This document shows positions 14,694 to 22,228 of a DNA stretch of 38,431 nt, piece by piece. Each line of letters starts with the position of its first letter. Position 1 is the stretch's first letter. The DNA lies in NCBI GenBank assembly GCA_002383485.1, contig DFYY01000028.1, positions 1 through 38,431 on the forward strand, given 5' to 3'. A program made the position numbers and the translations under genes. This DNA comes from Bacteroidales bacterium UBA4070 (GTDB lineage: Bacteria; Bacteroidota; Bacteroidia; Bacteroidales; VadinHA17). The notes beneath the pieces were generated by a model. That model ran no database searches, was not told the origin of the DNA, and saw only the letters and a program-made list of their open reading frames with translations.

Positions 14694-15734
14694 GTGCCAG
14701 AGTTCGGTAAATATACAAAAGAATTAAAGAAGCTGATTGATGAGTCAGATCATATTCTGATCATCTGCCATATCAATCCCGACGGCGATGCAATCGGCGC
14801 GATGCTGGCAATGAGAAGGTGGATAATCTCGCAGGGCAAGAACGCCCGTATGATCTCTCCCAACGCGCTCCAGCAGTTCCTCCTCTGGATGGAGGATGTT
14901 GACCAGGTGGTAGACTTCCATCATAATATCGTTGAGGGGACTAAGCTTATAGATGATGCGGACCTGATAATAATGGTTGATTTCAATTCCACCTCCAGGA
15001 TGGGGAAGGCTGAGCAACTGGTTGTCATCTCCGCGGCAAAAAAGGTAATGATAGACCATCATCCTGATCCAGGGAACTTTGCTGACCTGGTAATCTCAGA
15101 CGTGAGCCGTAGTTCAACATCAGAGCTTGTTTATTTTCTGGTAAACGGTATGGAGGGCTCGGAATTCAGCGACCCTGACTTCATAACAGCCGTCTATGTC
15201 GGCATTATAACGGATACGGGCAACTTCGAGCACGGCTTCTATACCGGAGACACAATGCGCACCGTGGGCCACCTGCTTGATATGGGAGTTGACAAAGAGC
15301 TCATCCATGACCATATCTTCAGTAATTTCTCACCGGACAGGATCAGGCTTAAGGGCTTTGCACTCCACAGCCGCATGGTTGTTCATCCGGAGCTGCATAC
15401 AGCATATATATGGCTGACGAAAGAAGACCTGGACAGGTTTCATCACGTAAAGGGTGACACTGAAGGATTCGCAAACGTGCTGCTTACAATGAAGGGCATT
15501 GTACTGTCCGTTCTCTTTATTGAGCGGACGGGCTTCGTGAAGATGTCTCTCCGCTCGAAGGGCAGCTTCAATGCCAATGAACTTTCACGCAAATGTTTCA
15601 ACGGCGGCGGACACCGCAATGCAGCAGGAGGGGAGATGAAGGGTTCCATACATGAGGTGGTCAAACACTTCGAGAATACTCTTCCCGCCTTCAGGCAGGA
15701 ACTGGAAATGGCAGCAGAGGAGATGATGAGATGA
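14694..15734 (+). CDS. DHH-family phosphoesterase, NrnA-like oligoribonuclease/pAp phosphatase
   Basis: This 346-residue DHH/DHHA1 protein probably degrades short oligoribonucleotides and 3'-phosphoadenosine 5'-phosphate, as NrnA does. Motifs are HINPDGDAIGA (residues 26-36), IIMVDFNSTSR, DHHPDPG, ITDTGNFEH and the DHHA1 signature GGGHRNAAGG near residue 303. The metal-binding Asp and His residues are therefore all present. The start is GTG at 14694, because the only nearby upstream ATG (14682) is followed at once by a stop; the -7 box 22 bases upstream agrees. Its last codons overlap the next gene by four bases (ATGA), so it is coupled to the GldI-like FKBP gene. Confidence 0.93.
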   Translation: MPEFGKYTKELKKLIDESDHILIICHINPDGDAIGAMLAMRRWIISQGKNARMISPNALQQFLLWMEDVDQVVDFHHNIVEGTKLIDDADLIIMVDFNSTSRMGKAEQLVVISAAKKVMIDHHPDPGNFADLVISDVSRSSTSELVYFLVNGMEGSEFSDPDFITAVYVGIITDTGNFEHGFYTGDTMRTVGHLLDMGVDKELIHDHIFSNFSPDRIRLKGFALHSRMVVHPELHTAYIWLTKEDLDRFHHVKGDTEGFANVLLTMKGIVLSVLFIERTGFVKMSLRSKGSFNANELSRKCFNGGGHRNAAGGEMKGSIHEVVKHFENTLPAFRQELEMAAEEMMR

Positions 15735-16231
15735 GAACAATCCTGCTCATACTGATAATGTCCATGGCGGCAGGCTGCCAGAACAAGCCTGATACCAGGA
15801 GCACTGCAGCACCGCGAACGGAGGACGAGCTCATTCAGATCAACCGCTCGATGCTGACTCAGGACCGCGAACAGATCACCGGATACCTGAAGAAAACCAA
15901 CCGACAGTTCACCGAGACCAATACCGGACTGTGGTACAGCATACTCGAGAATGGCACCGGCCCTGTTGTCAAAACCGGCGACAATGTCAGCTACGACTTC
16001 GAATGTACTCTGCTCAGCGGTGAACCGTGCTACAGCGGTACCCAGACCATCAGGGTCGGTTATACCGATGCCGGCAGCGGAGTCACCGAAGGGCTCCATC
16101 TGATGCAGGAGGGAAGCGATTACCTCTTCATCGTGCCGCCTTACCTTGCCTTTGGGCTCACCGGAGACGGCGGTAAGATTCCCGGAAGGGCAATACTCCT
16201 TTACAGGATAAGAATTAAAGATATAATCTAG
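15731..16231 (+). CDS. GldI-like FKBP-type peptidyl-prolyl isomerase lipoprotein
   Basis: This 166-residue lipoprotein has a short signal peptide and a lipobox ending at C16 (MAAGC). An FKBP domain covers about residues 70-166: GLWYSILENGTG, then GDNVSYDFECTLLSG, EGLHLMQEGSDYLFIVPPYLAFG and the final strand LLYRIRIKDI. In Bacteroidota such proteins (GldI type) assist folding of envelope proteins, and some are needed for gliding; the window holds no other gld gene, so motility is not implied. The ATG overlaps the DHH gene stop by four bases. A second FKBP lipoprotein gene follows within about 40 bases. Confidence 0.88.
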   Translation: MRTILLILIMSMAAGCQNKPDTRSTAAPRTEDELIQINRSMLTQDREQITGYLKKTNRQFTETNTGLWYSILENGTGPVVKTGDNVSYDFECTLLSGEPCYSGTQTIRVGYTDAGSGVTEGLHLMQEGSDYLFIVPPYLAFGLTGDGGKIPGRAILLYRIRIKDII

Positions 16232-16273
16232 TTTGGAATGATATTTGTTAGGGAAAGGGGAAATTTAAGTACC

Positions 16274-16786
16274 ATGAACATGAAAATCCGCTATGCTGCG
16301 CTTGCTCTTCTGGCATTTGTTGTTGTTGCCTGCAATCCGGCCAAAAAATACGAGGAAGAAGAAAAAAGTCTTATTGAGGACTATGTTTCCAAGAACAATA
16401 TTACCGCCAATCCTGATGCCAACGGGATATATCTCATTGAGGTCTATCCGGGTACAGGTGATTTAATTCAGGAGGGTGACTCGGTGGGTGTCTGGTACAC
16501 AGGCACTTTCCTCAGCGGAAAACAGTTTGACAGCAACCTGGAAGCCACAACACCTTACCGTTTCAGGGTGGGAACTCCGTACCTGATAGAAGGCTGGTCA
16601 CTGGCGCTGGTGAAAATGAAACTGGGAACAAAGGCAAAGGTATTGTTACCTTCCAGTGTCGCTTACGGCTCCACGGGTTTCGGAACATATGACCAGTACG
16701 GCTATTATTATACATTGATTCCGGGATACACCCCCCTGTTCTTTGAGATGGAGGTGGTGGAATTAACCAGGAAAACCAAAAAATAA
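16274..16786 (+). CDS. FKBP-type peptidyl-prolyl isomerase lipoprotein
   Basis: Starting from ATG 16274 this is a 170-residue protein with a signal peptide and lipobox ending at C20 (VVVAC). The open frame reaches to 16238, but those residues are not signal-like. The FKBP domain includes GVWYTGTFLSGKQFDSN, LIEGWSLALVKMKLGTKAKVLLPSSVAYG and the last strand LFFEMEVVEL, so most of the active-site pocket is present. A Tyr-rich loop (YDQYGYYYTLIPGYTP) replaces the usual short turn before the last strand. It is the last gene of the DHH-FKBP-FKBP unit and ends at a strong terminator. Its function is periplasmic prolyl isomerisation or chaperoning, by family. Confidence 0.9.
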   Translation: MNMKIRYAALALLAFVVVACNPAKKYEEEEKSLIEDYVSKNNITANPDANGIYLIEVYPGTGDLIQEGDSVGVWYTGTFLSGKQFDSNLEATTPYRFRVGTPYLIEGWSLALVKMKLGTKAKVLLPSSVAYGSTGFGTYDQYGYYYTLIPGYTPLFFEMEVVELTRKTKK

Positions 16787-16791
16787 ATGAG

Positions 16792-16817
16792 AATGCGCCG
16801 GCCGCCGGCGCATTTTT
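16792..16817 (+). terminator. Rho-independent terminator of the DHH-FKBP operon
   Basis: A perfect 10-bp stem (AATGCGCCGG/CCGGCGCATT) with a CCG loop runs into T residues. It begins five bases after the second FKBP stop. Confidence 0.85.
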
Positions 16818-16845
16818 CATATCAGTACCACAAGGTAAATTTTAA

Positions 16846-16863
16846 GGCGCCGCCTGCCGGCGC
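16846..16863 (-). terminator. Possible terminator of the sortilin-like gene
   Basis: On the minus strand GCGCCG pairs with CGGCGC around a five-base loop, followed by the weak tail CTTAAAATTT. It starts six bases past the stop codon of the 1028-residue gene. Confidence 0.5.
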
Positions 16864-16868
16864 TGTTA

Positions 16869-19800
16869 CTATTTCAGTATCACTTCGTCACCCGTCAGGG
16901 TTACCTCTTTCAGCTTCGTCCTGTACCTGGTCCAGCTGCCATCAAGGAATGTCCCGGTCATCTTTGCAGCTTCCGCAAGAGCAGCTTCGGCATCGGCAAT
17001 ACCCTTCTCCTCCTGCTCCGTCAGGGTGCCTGAAGCCATCAGAAGCGACCTGTATCCGCCTATGCGACCCGTCAACCCTTCCTGACGTCTGTCGAAAGCT
17101 TCGTCCAGCTTTGCAAGCTCCTCTTTGACAGCATTGTACTCCTCTGAGACCGCTGCTGCGAAGTCCCGGTGTTTTGCGATAAGCTTCTCTGTCTTTGCAA
17201 GACTTTCGCGCACTGTGGTGAGGTCCCTGAGTCTCGCGTTGAGCAATTCGATCCCGGCGCTGAATGTTACCGCTCTTTCGTAGTTTTTGCGCAGTGCCTC
17301 AATGTCCGGAGCAGCCATCCTCGGGTCCGGACAAACCTTTATTAGGGAGGTTGAGTTTGCATTGCCGAGGGAGAGACTGACAGTGTATGTCCCGGGTAAA
17401 ACCGTACCACCGAATCCCCTGAAAAACCTTGCACGTGGATCCTGCTGCTGTTCCTGTCCTGAGGGGTATGTCAGTTGCGGCAGCGGATTGCGGTCGAGAC
17501 GCCATGAGAACCGGTTGAATCCTTTCACGGCATTTATCTCATGAGTCTTTACCACGTTGCCTGTTTCGTCCTTTATCTCTACTGATACCTTGCCGGAATC
17601 TGCTGAGGTATAGAAGGTGACCATTGCCCCTGGTTCCCTGTTCTGTCCACGGTACATGGCATCACCATAAAAGTAGTATCCGGGCAGGTTTCTGGTTGAG
17701 GCAAGATATGCTTCAGGGGCCTCGAATGCCGTAATCTCCGTGTTAAGCATTGTACTGCCTGATGAGGCCAGGGCCCTTAACGGCCTGATGTCATCAAGAA
17801 CCCACAGGGCACGCCCGAAGGTGGCAATGACGAGATCACTCTCCCGTGGCTGCACAGTCATGTCATAGGTCGATACCGTCGGGTAACCGCTGGTCCACCT
17901 GTTCCAGTTGTCTCCGCCGTCAAAGGTGACATAAAGACCATATTCTGTGCCGGCAAACATCAGGTTCGGCTCAACAGGATCCTGGACAAAGCACAGGACA
18001 TAACCCCATACATCAGTGTCGTCAATGATTCGCTGCCAGTTACGGCCGTAATCCCTGGTCCTGAAGAGATATGCCGCATTATCGCCCTGACGGTAGTCAT
18101 TGACCACCGCAAAGGCCTCTCCGGGTTCATATGGTGAGGCAGTCACCTGTGGAACCCATCCGTTGCGTGGCATTCCCTTTATGTTCCGGGAAGTGTTCTT
18201 CCAGCTTGCGCCACCGTCTTCGGTGACCTGTATCATGCCGTCATCAGTGCCTGCCCAGATCACTCCCTTCCTTACCGGGCTGGGGGAGATTGTGATGACA
18301 GTACAGTGGTTCTCAGCACCGGTGGCCTCTTTTGTGATCCCGCCGCTCTGGTCCTGTTTCTGCTTCTCAGGGTCATTGGTTGTGAGGTCAGGGGAGATCC
18401 TGGTCCATGAGTCACCTCTGTCACTGCTCATATGCACATACTGGCTGCCGAAGTAGATTGTGCTGTTGTCAAACGGATCCTGTGCCAGTGCTGCATTCCA
18501 GTTGAAACGGAGCTTCTCACCGGCTTCTGCCACTGGCCTGATGCTCTTGTTCCAGCCGGTAAGAACGTCGAACCTGCGGAGTGATCCGCCCTGTGACTGG
18601 GCATAGCAATAGCGGCTGTCACCCGGCACCGGCATGGCATCAAAACCGTCACCGCCCATGAGGAATTCAAACATCTCATTTATCAGCGGGCCGTTGTGCC
18701 AGGAATAGGCCGGTCCCCGCCAGGAGCCGTTGTCCTGCAACCCGCCGTAGATGTAGTATGGGATCTCGTTGTCAACATTTATATGATAGAACTGACCTAC
18801 CGGAAGGTTCTCAATATGACGCCAACTGGCGCCTCGGTCGTAGGTGATGCCCATGCCTCCGTCGTTGCCGTCCAGCATCCTGTCAGGGTTGACAGGGTCA
18901 ATATACCATGCATGGTGATCGAGATGGACCGATTCAGCGGTGCGTTCATTAAAGGTGAGGGCACCGTCTTCGCTCACATTGACGCCGGAGAAGAGGGTGT
19001 AGACCCTGTTTTCGTTCTGCGGGTCAACATATATCTCTGCGTAGTAAAAAGGTCTGTTGCCTATGTTCCGTTCTCCGCGCTTCTCCCATGTCACTCCGCC
19101 GTTGGTGGAACGCCATATGGCAGACGGTTCCGATTCGGCATATGCATATACATAATCCGGATTTGATCTCGCGATTGCCAGTCCTATACGGCCCACCTTC
19201 TCCGGCAGTCCTCCCTGAACCCGTTCAAAGGTGCTGCCGCCGTCACGGGTCACCCACAGTCCGGATCCGGCAGATGAGGAGTTGAAGAACCATGGCCAGC
19301 GCCGGTGATCCCACATAGCCACGAATATCTTCCCCGGATTCGAGGGATCCATTACCATGTCTGCCACGCCTGATGTCTCATTGGTGAACAGCATCCTCTG
19401 CCATGTGAGGCCTCCGTCCCTTGTGCGGTAAAAGCCTCTCTCGGTATGCGGAGCCCACGGATTGCCGATGACGCCTACATAGACAATGTCCGGATTGACG
19501 GGGTCAACTATGATACGGTGGATATATCTCGTCAGCTCAAGCCCCATACATTTCCAGGTCTGCCCGCAGTCCATGCTTTTATAGATGCCGTAACCTCCCG
19601 TTACGCTGTTTCGCGGGTTGCCCTCACCGGTGCCGGCCCAGATAATGTCCGGCCTCAGCGGGTCGATTGCAAGTGCACCTATTGAAGCAACTGCTTCATT
19701 GTCAAATATGGGGGTAAATGTGGTACCGGCATTGACACTCTTCCACAGCCCGCCTGAGGCTGTGCCGATGAAAAAGATATTCTCGTTGCGCGGGTCAACG

Positions 19801-19955
19801 GCAAATGCTGTCACCCTGCCGCTCATGCCTCCGGGCCCTATGTTTCTGGGCTTGATGCCGCTGAAAAGAGACATGTCCGTTTTCTGACCCGCCACGGCAG
19901 CGGAAATGATTATCAGTAAGGCTGAAAGGAGTGTTCTTCTGGTCATCTCGGTCAC
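16869..19955 (-). CDS. Secreted sortilin/BNR-repeat (VPS10-like) beta-propeller protein
   Basis: This 1028-residue exported protein has a signal peptide (residues 1-23, ending AAVAGQ). Residues about 30-700 are tandem propeller blades with Asp-box-like units such as SVNAGTTF, SMDCGQTW, TRDGGLTW, TRDGGSTF, STNGGVTW, TEDGGASW and TFDGGDNW. This is the layout of sortilin-N/VPS10-type proteins, common in Bacteroidota and related to xyloglucanase propellers. The last 300 residues hold a beta-sandwich-like part and a helical Glu/Ala/Lys-rich segment. No catalytic residues can be named. It is probably a single-gene unit. The family's substrate is unknown, so roles in glycan or protein binding remain open. 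Confidence 0.9.
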   Translation of the reverse strand: MTEMTRRTLLSALLIIISAAVAGQKTDMSLFSGIKPRNIGPGGMSGRVTAFAVDPRNENIFFIGTASGGLWKSVNAGTTFTPIFDNEAVASIGALAIDPLRPDIIWAGTGEGNPRNSVTGGYGIYKSMDCGQTWKCMGLELTRYIHRIIVDPVNPDIVYVGVIGNPWAPHTERGFYRTRDGGLTWQRMLFTNETSGVADMVMDPSNPGKIFVAMWDHRRWPWFFNSSSAGSGLWVTRDGGSTFERVQGGLPEKVGRIGLAIARSNPDYVYAYAESEPSAIWRSTNGGVTWEKRGERNIGNRPFYYAEIYVDPQNENRVYTLFSGVNVSEDGALTFNERTAESVHLDHHAWYIDPVNPDRMLDGNDGGMGITYDRGASWRHIENLPVGQFYHINVDNEIPYYIYGGLQDNGSWRGPAYSWHNGPLINEMFEFLMGGDGFDAMPVPGDSRYCYAQSQGGSLRRFDVLTGWNKSIRPVAEAGEKLRFNWNAALAQDPFDNSTIYFGSQYVHMSSDRGDSWTRISPDLTTNDPEKQKQDQSGGITKEATGAENHCTVITISPSPVRKGVIWAGTDDGMIQVTEDGGASWKNTSRNIKGMPRNGWVPQVTASPYEPGEAFAVVNDYRQGDNAAYLFRTRDYGRNWQRIIDDTDVWGYVLCFVQDPVEPNLMFAGTEYGLYVTFDGGDNWNRWTSGYPTVSTYDMTVQPRESDLVIATFGRALWVLDDIRPLRALASSGSTMLNTEITAFEAPEAYLASTRNLPGYYFYGDAMYRGQNREPGAMVTFYTSADSGKVSVEIKDETGNVVKTHEINAVKGFNRFSWRLDRNPLPQLTYPSGQEQQQDPRARFFRGFGGTVLPGTYTVSLSLGNANSTSLIKVCPDPRMAAPDIEALRKNYERAVTFSAGIELLNARLRDLTTVRESLAKTEKLIAKHRDFAAAVSEEYNAVKEELAKLDEAFDRRQEGLTGRIGGYRSLLMASGTLTEQEEKGIADAEAALAEAAKMTGTFLDGSWTRYRTKLKEVTLTGDEVILK

Positions 19956-20045
19956 TTTTTTACGGACACAATTTAACCAATAAATTCAATCGAAACCTAA
20001 GCGGTGATAGTGTTCTGCAATACAATTCCTGACTGTCTGTGACCA

Positions 20046-20100
20046 CATCGCAACTTGCACATCGCAATTCTCAATTCTCAACTCGCAATTCGCACATCCT
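20046..20100. repeat. 7-bp-periodic repeat, locus A
   Basis: About seven degenerate heptamers of the CGCAATT/CTCAACT/CGCACAT type follow one another directly up to the stop codon of the RsmI-like gene. The same heptamer family recurs at 25007-25070, again at a minus-strand gene's 3' end. Confidence 0.65.
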
Positions 20101-20810
20101 CACTGTTTTGCTGCCTGAATCAGAAACACTGCCGGCCGCTTATCGAGATCCGGCACCTGGCTGCGCCAGTCTGACACTGCCATCGTCCTTATCTCCTCAC
20201 TGGCAAGGGTTATGTTTGCCGCAATGCACAGCCTCGTGGATGGCTGACACACCGAAAGAATATCTTCAATCATCTTCGGGTTCCTGTACGGTGTCTCCAT
20301 GAATATCTGCGTCTGCCCGCCAGCTGACAGCTTTTCAAGGTCCCTTATGGCTTTACGGCGACCCTGGGAATCAACCGGGAGGTAGCCATTGAACGCAAAC
20401 GACTGGCCGTTAAGGCCTGAAGCCACCAGTGCCAGCATCACCGAAGAGGGCCCCGGGAGCGGAACAACTTTTATTCCCCGCCGGTGAGCTTCTGCAGCTA
20501 CGATGTTACCCGGATCTGCAAGCCCCGGCATGCCAGCCTCACTCATCACTCCGGCGTCCTCACCAGCTGTTACCCTTATAAATAAATCAGCCAGTTCAGC
20601 CGGATCAGAGTGCTTCCCTACCGGAATAAAATGAGTTTCATCAACCGGAAAACTCCTGTCAAGTCCTCTCAGCCAGCGACGCGCTGTCCTTATATCCTCA
20701 ACAGCAAAAAACCTTATCGAAAGAGTAATCTCCAGCGTCCTGCCGGGGATCGACAGATCGGGCACGGAATCACCCAGCGTAACCGGGATCATGTATACAG
20801 TTCCGCTCAT
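20100..20810 (-). CDS. RsmI-like tetrapyrrole-methylase-fold SAM methyltransferase
   Basis: This 236-residue protein belongs to the RsmI/YraL class of SAM methyltransferases, whose best-known member 2'-O-methylates C1402 of 16S rRNA. MIPVTLG opens the fold. The segment GEDAGVMSEAGMPGLADPGN and the block VVPLPGPSSVMLALVASGLNGQSFAFNGYLP carry the family's SAM-binding signatures. FMETPYRNPKMIEDI follows. It is shorter than typical RsmI (about 280 residues) and belongs to a Bacteroidota variant, so the exact target is uncertain. The open frame reaches 20843, but ATG 20810 starts directly before the family's first strand. It is divergent from the MBL-fold gene and ends at the 7-bp repeat. Confidence 0.87.
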   Translation of the reverse strand: MSGTVYMIPVTLGDSVPDLSIPGRTLEITLSIRFFAVEDIRTARRWLRGLDRSFPVDETHFIPVGKHSDPAELADLFIRVTAGEDAGVMSEAGMPGLADPGNIVAAEAHRRGIKVVPLPGPSSVMLALVASGLNGQSFAFNGYLPVDSQGRRKAIRDLEKLSAGGQTQIFMETPYRNPKMIEDILSVCQPSTRLCIAANITLASEEIRTMAVSDWRSQVPDLDKRPAVFLIQAAKQ

Positions 20811-20876
20811 CGGTTGAACTTTATGTGCCGTAAAGATATCCAATTCGCCTCTGGTAAGCTAAAGTGACCCCGGTTA

Positions 20877-20907
20877 TTGTTCTTGTCTCATTTTCGGATT
20901 ATGTTTG
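20877..20907 (+). promoter_or_regulatory. Bacteroidota-type promoter for the MBL-fold gene
   Basis: TTG (20877-20879), 20 bases, then TATGTTTG (20900-20907) is a full consensus match. Its start point would lie past the ATG at 20864, which supports the GTG at 20927 as the true start. Confidence 0.75.
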
Positions 20908-20926
20908 CAGTTCGAAACTCATTACG

Positions 20927-21694
20927 GTGAAGATCACTTTTCTCGGTACCGGAACATCACAGGGAGTGCCTGTAATAGCATGTGAATGTGCTGTCTGTAC
21001 CTCACCTGACCCGAAGGATAAGAGGTTGAGAGCCTCTCTTCTCGTGGAGACGGCACTGAATACCTTCGTGATTGACGCCGGTCCTGATTTCAGGCAGCAG
21101 ATGCTTAATGCCAGGGTGAAAAAACTCGACGCAATCCTCCTGACCCATGAGCATAAGGACCACATCGCCGGGATGGACGATCTGAGAGCATTCAACTACA
21201 AAAGCCAGGCTGCAATAGACATCTACGCCGAGGAGAGGGTGCAGGCAGCGGTGAGAAAGGAGTATGCATACGTGTTCTCCGAGAACCATTATCCCGGAGT
21301 GCCTAAAATGGAACTTCACAACATTGAAAACTTCGACTTTGTCATCAATGGTGACACCGTAACACCCCTCCGAATCTTCCACTACAGGCTACCGATCTTT
21401 GGATTCAGGATTGGGAATATGGCCTACATCACTGACGCCAACTACATCTCCGAGGAAACAAAGGAAAAACTGTTCGGGGTTAAATACCTTGTAATTAACG
21501 CTCTGAGAAAGGAGAAGCATATATCCCACTTCAGTCTTGCCGAGGCGCTCGACCTGATTCGGGAAGTATCACCCCGTAAGGCCTATATAACCCACATTGG
21601 TCACCAGATGGGAAGACACGAGGATGTAAACAGGGATTTGCCGCAAAATGTGACACTGGCCTGGGATGGACAGGAAGTCGTCTGCGAGGAATAA
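20927..21694 (+). CDS. PhnP-like MBL-fold metallohydrolase
   Basis: This 255-residue metallo-beta-lactamase-fold hydrolase has the zinc signature HEHKDH at residues 74-79, the leading GTGTSQGVPV loop typical of the PhnP/RNase Z-like group, and ECAVC early in the chain, a Cys pair that in PhnP binds a structural zinc. Further conserved parts are AYITDANYIS and the final histidines in ITHIGHQMGRH. Substrates of such proteins are usually cyclic phosphodiesters, but there are no phosphonate genes here, so the substrate is open. I chose the GTG start because the promoter at 20877-20907 lies downstream of the ATG at 20864. Confidence 0.9.
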   Translation: MKITFLGTGTSQGVPVIACECAVCTSPDPKDKRLRASLLVETALNTFVIDAGPDFRQQMLNARVKKLDAILLTHEHKDHIAGMDDLRAFNYKSQAAIDIYAEERVQAAVRKEYAYVFSENHYPGVPKMELHNIENFDFVINGDTVTPLRIFHYRLPIFGFRIGNMAYITDANYISEETKEKLFGVKYLVINALRKEKHISHFSLAEALDLIREVSPRKAYITHIGHQMGRHEDVNRDLPQNVTLAWDGQEVVCEE

Positions 21695-21746
21695 TTCTGA
21701 GAGAAACTGATCTGCGGAAATGTTACCGCAACTGCCGCCGCGGCTA

Positions 21747-21818
21747 CATCGTGAGAGGCATCAAGAGCTGTATCAGGAGTTGCATCGGGAGCTGCATCAT
21801 CAGCTGCATCGGACTCGT
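21747..21818. repeat. 12-bp tandem repeat, six degenerate units
   Basis: Six 12-base units begin at 21747, 21759, 21771, 21783, 21795 and 21807, built on CATCnnGAGCTG. On the minus strand they lie in frame with, and past the stop codon of, the small lipoprotein gene, where they would read as Asp/Ala-rich sequence. Confidence 0.75.
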
Positions 21819-21846
21819 CATAGACCTCAGCACCGGCCCGTAAAGT

Positions 21847-22053
21847 TTATCTCTTCTTGTAACGGTAAAGCTTTTTCTGGTACTTTTTTGAGAAGAAATA
21901 TTTGTTCCGGCCCAGTTGCGAGGTGTCAATATACGAGTTCTTGCGGGCAGTCTTGTAAGTGTTCTTACTGGAGGACGCACAGCCGGGCATCAGTATTATT
22001 GCTGACAGGAACAGTATTATTAGTGTGATGCCCTTGCAGTTAACCTTTTTCAT
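21847..22053 (-). CDS. Small basic lipoprotein
   Basis: This 68-residue protein has a lipoprotein signal peptide (MKKVNCKG, hydrophobic stretch, lipobox ending at C25 in MPGCASSS). The mature part is about 44 residues, very basic and Tyr-rich, ending KKYQKKLYRYKKR. No family is recognised. The lipobox and clean signal make it a likely real gene despite its size. Directly after its stop codon the same frame stays open through a 12-bp tandem repeat coding for Asp/Ala-rich residues, which could be the remnant of a longer tail. It faces the MBL-fold gene and diverges from the SUMF1 fusion gene. Confidence 0.75.
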   Translation of the reverse strand: MKKVNCKGITLIILFLSAIILMPGCASSSKNTYKTARKNSYIDTSQLGRNKYFFSKKYQKKLYRYKKR

Positions 22054-22143
22054 CAGATGGATCTGAACCGATTCCTAAACGCTGTTATAAATACCTAACG
22101 GGTGAACAAGCTTAAATATTATCTCTAAATTAACTCATTACCT

Positions 22144-22169
22144 GTATCTTCACTTTTATTTTAAGATAC
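22144..22169. promoter_or_regulatory. 7-bp inverted repeat upstream of the SUMF1 fusion gene
   Basis: GTATCTT (22144-22150) and AAGATAC (22163-22169) are perfectly complementary around an AT-rich 12-base spacer, between the divergent small lipoprotein and fusion genes. It could be an operator or an RNA hairpin. Confidence 0.4.
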
Positions 22170-22184
22170 AATGTAATAAATTGC

Positions 22185-22205
22185 ACTCCCGATTGTTCGG
22201 GGAGC
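22185..22205 (+). promoter_or_regulatory. Leader hairpin upstream of the SUMF1 fusion gene
   Basis: CTCCCGA and TCGGGGAG pair with a single bulge around TTGT, ending 23 bases before the ATG at 22229. It would form in the mRNA leader if transcription starts upstream. No consensus -7 box was found in the 175-base gap. Confidence 0.35.
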
Positions 22206-22228
22206 TAATTATATGAGTTTAAACTCCG

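Noticed and set aside
21720..22028. 102-residue plus-strand open frame rich in His, Arg, Glu and Leu
   Set aside because: It is a translation of the 12-bp tandem repeat and then runs antisense to the small lipoprotein.
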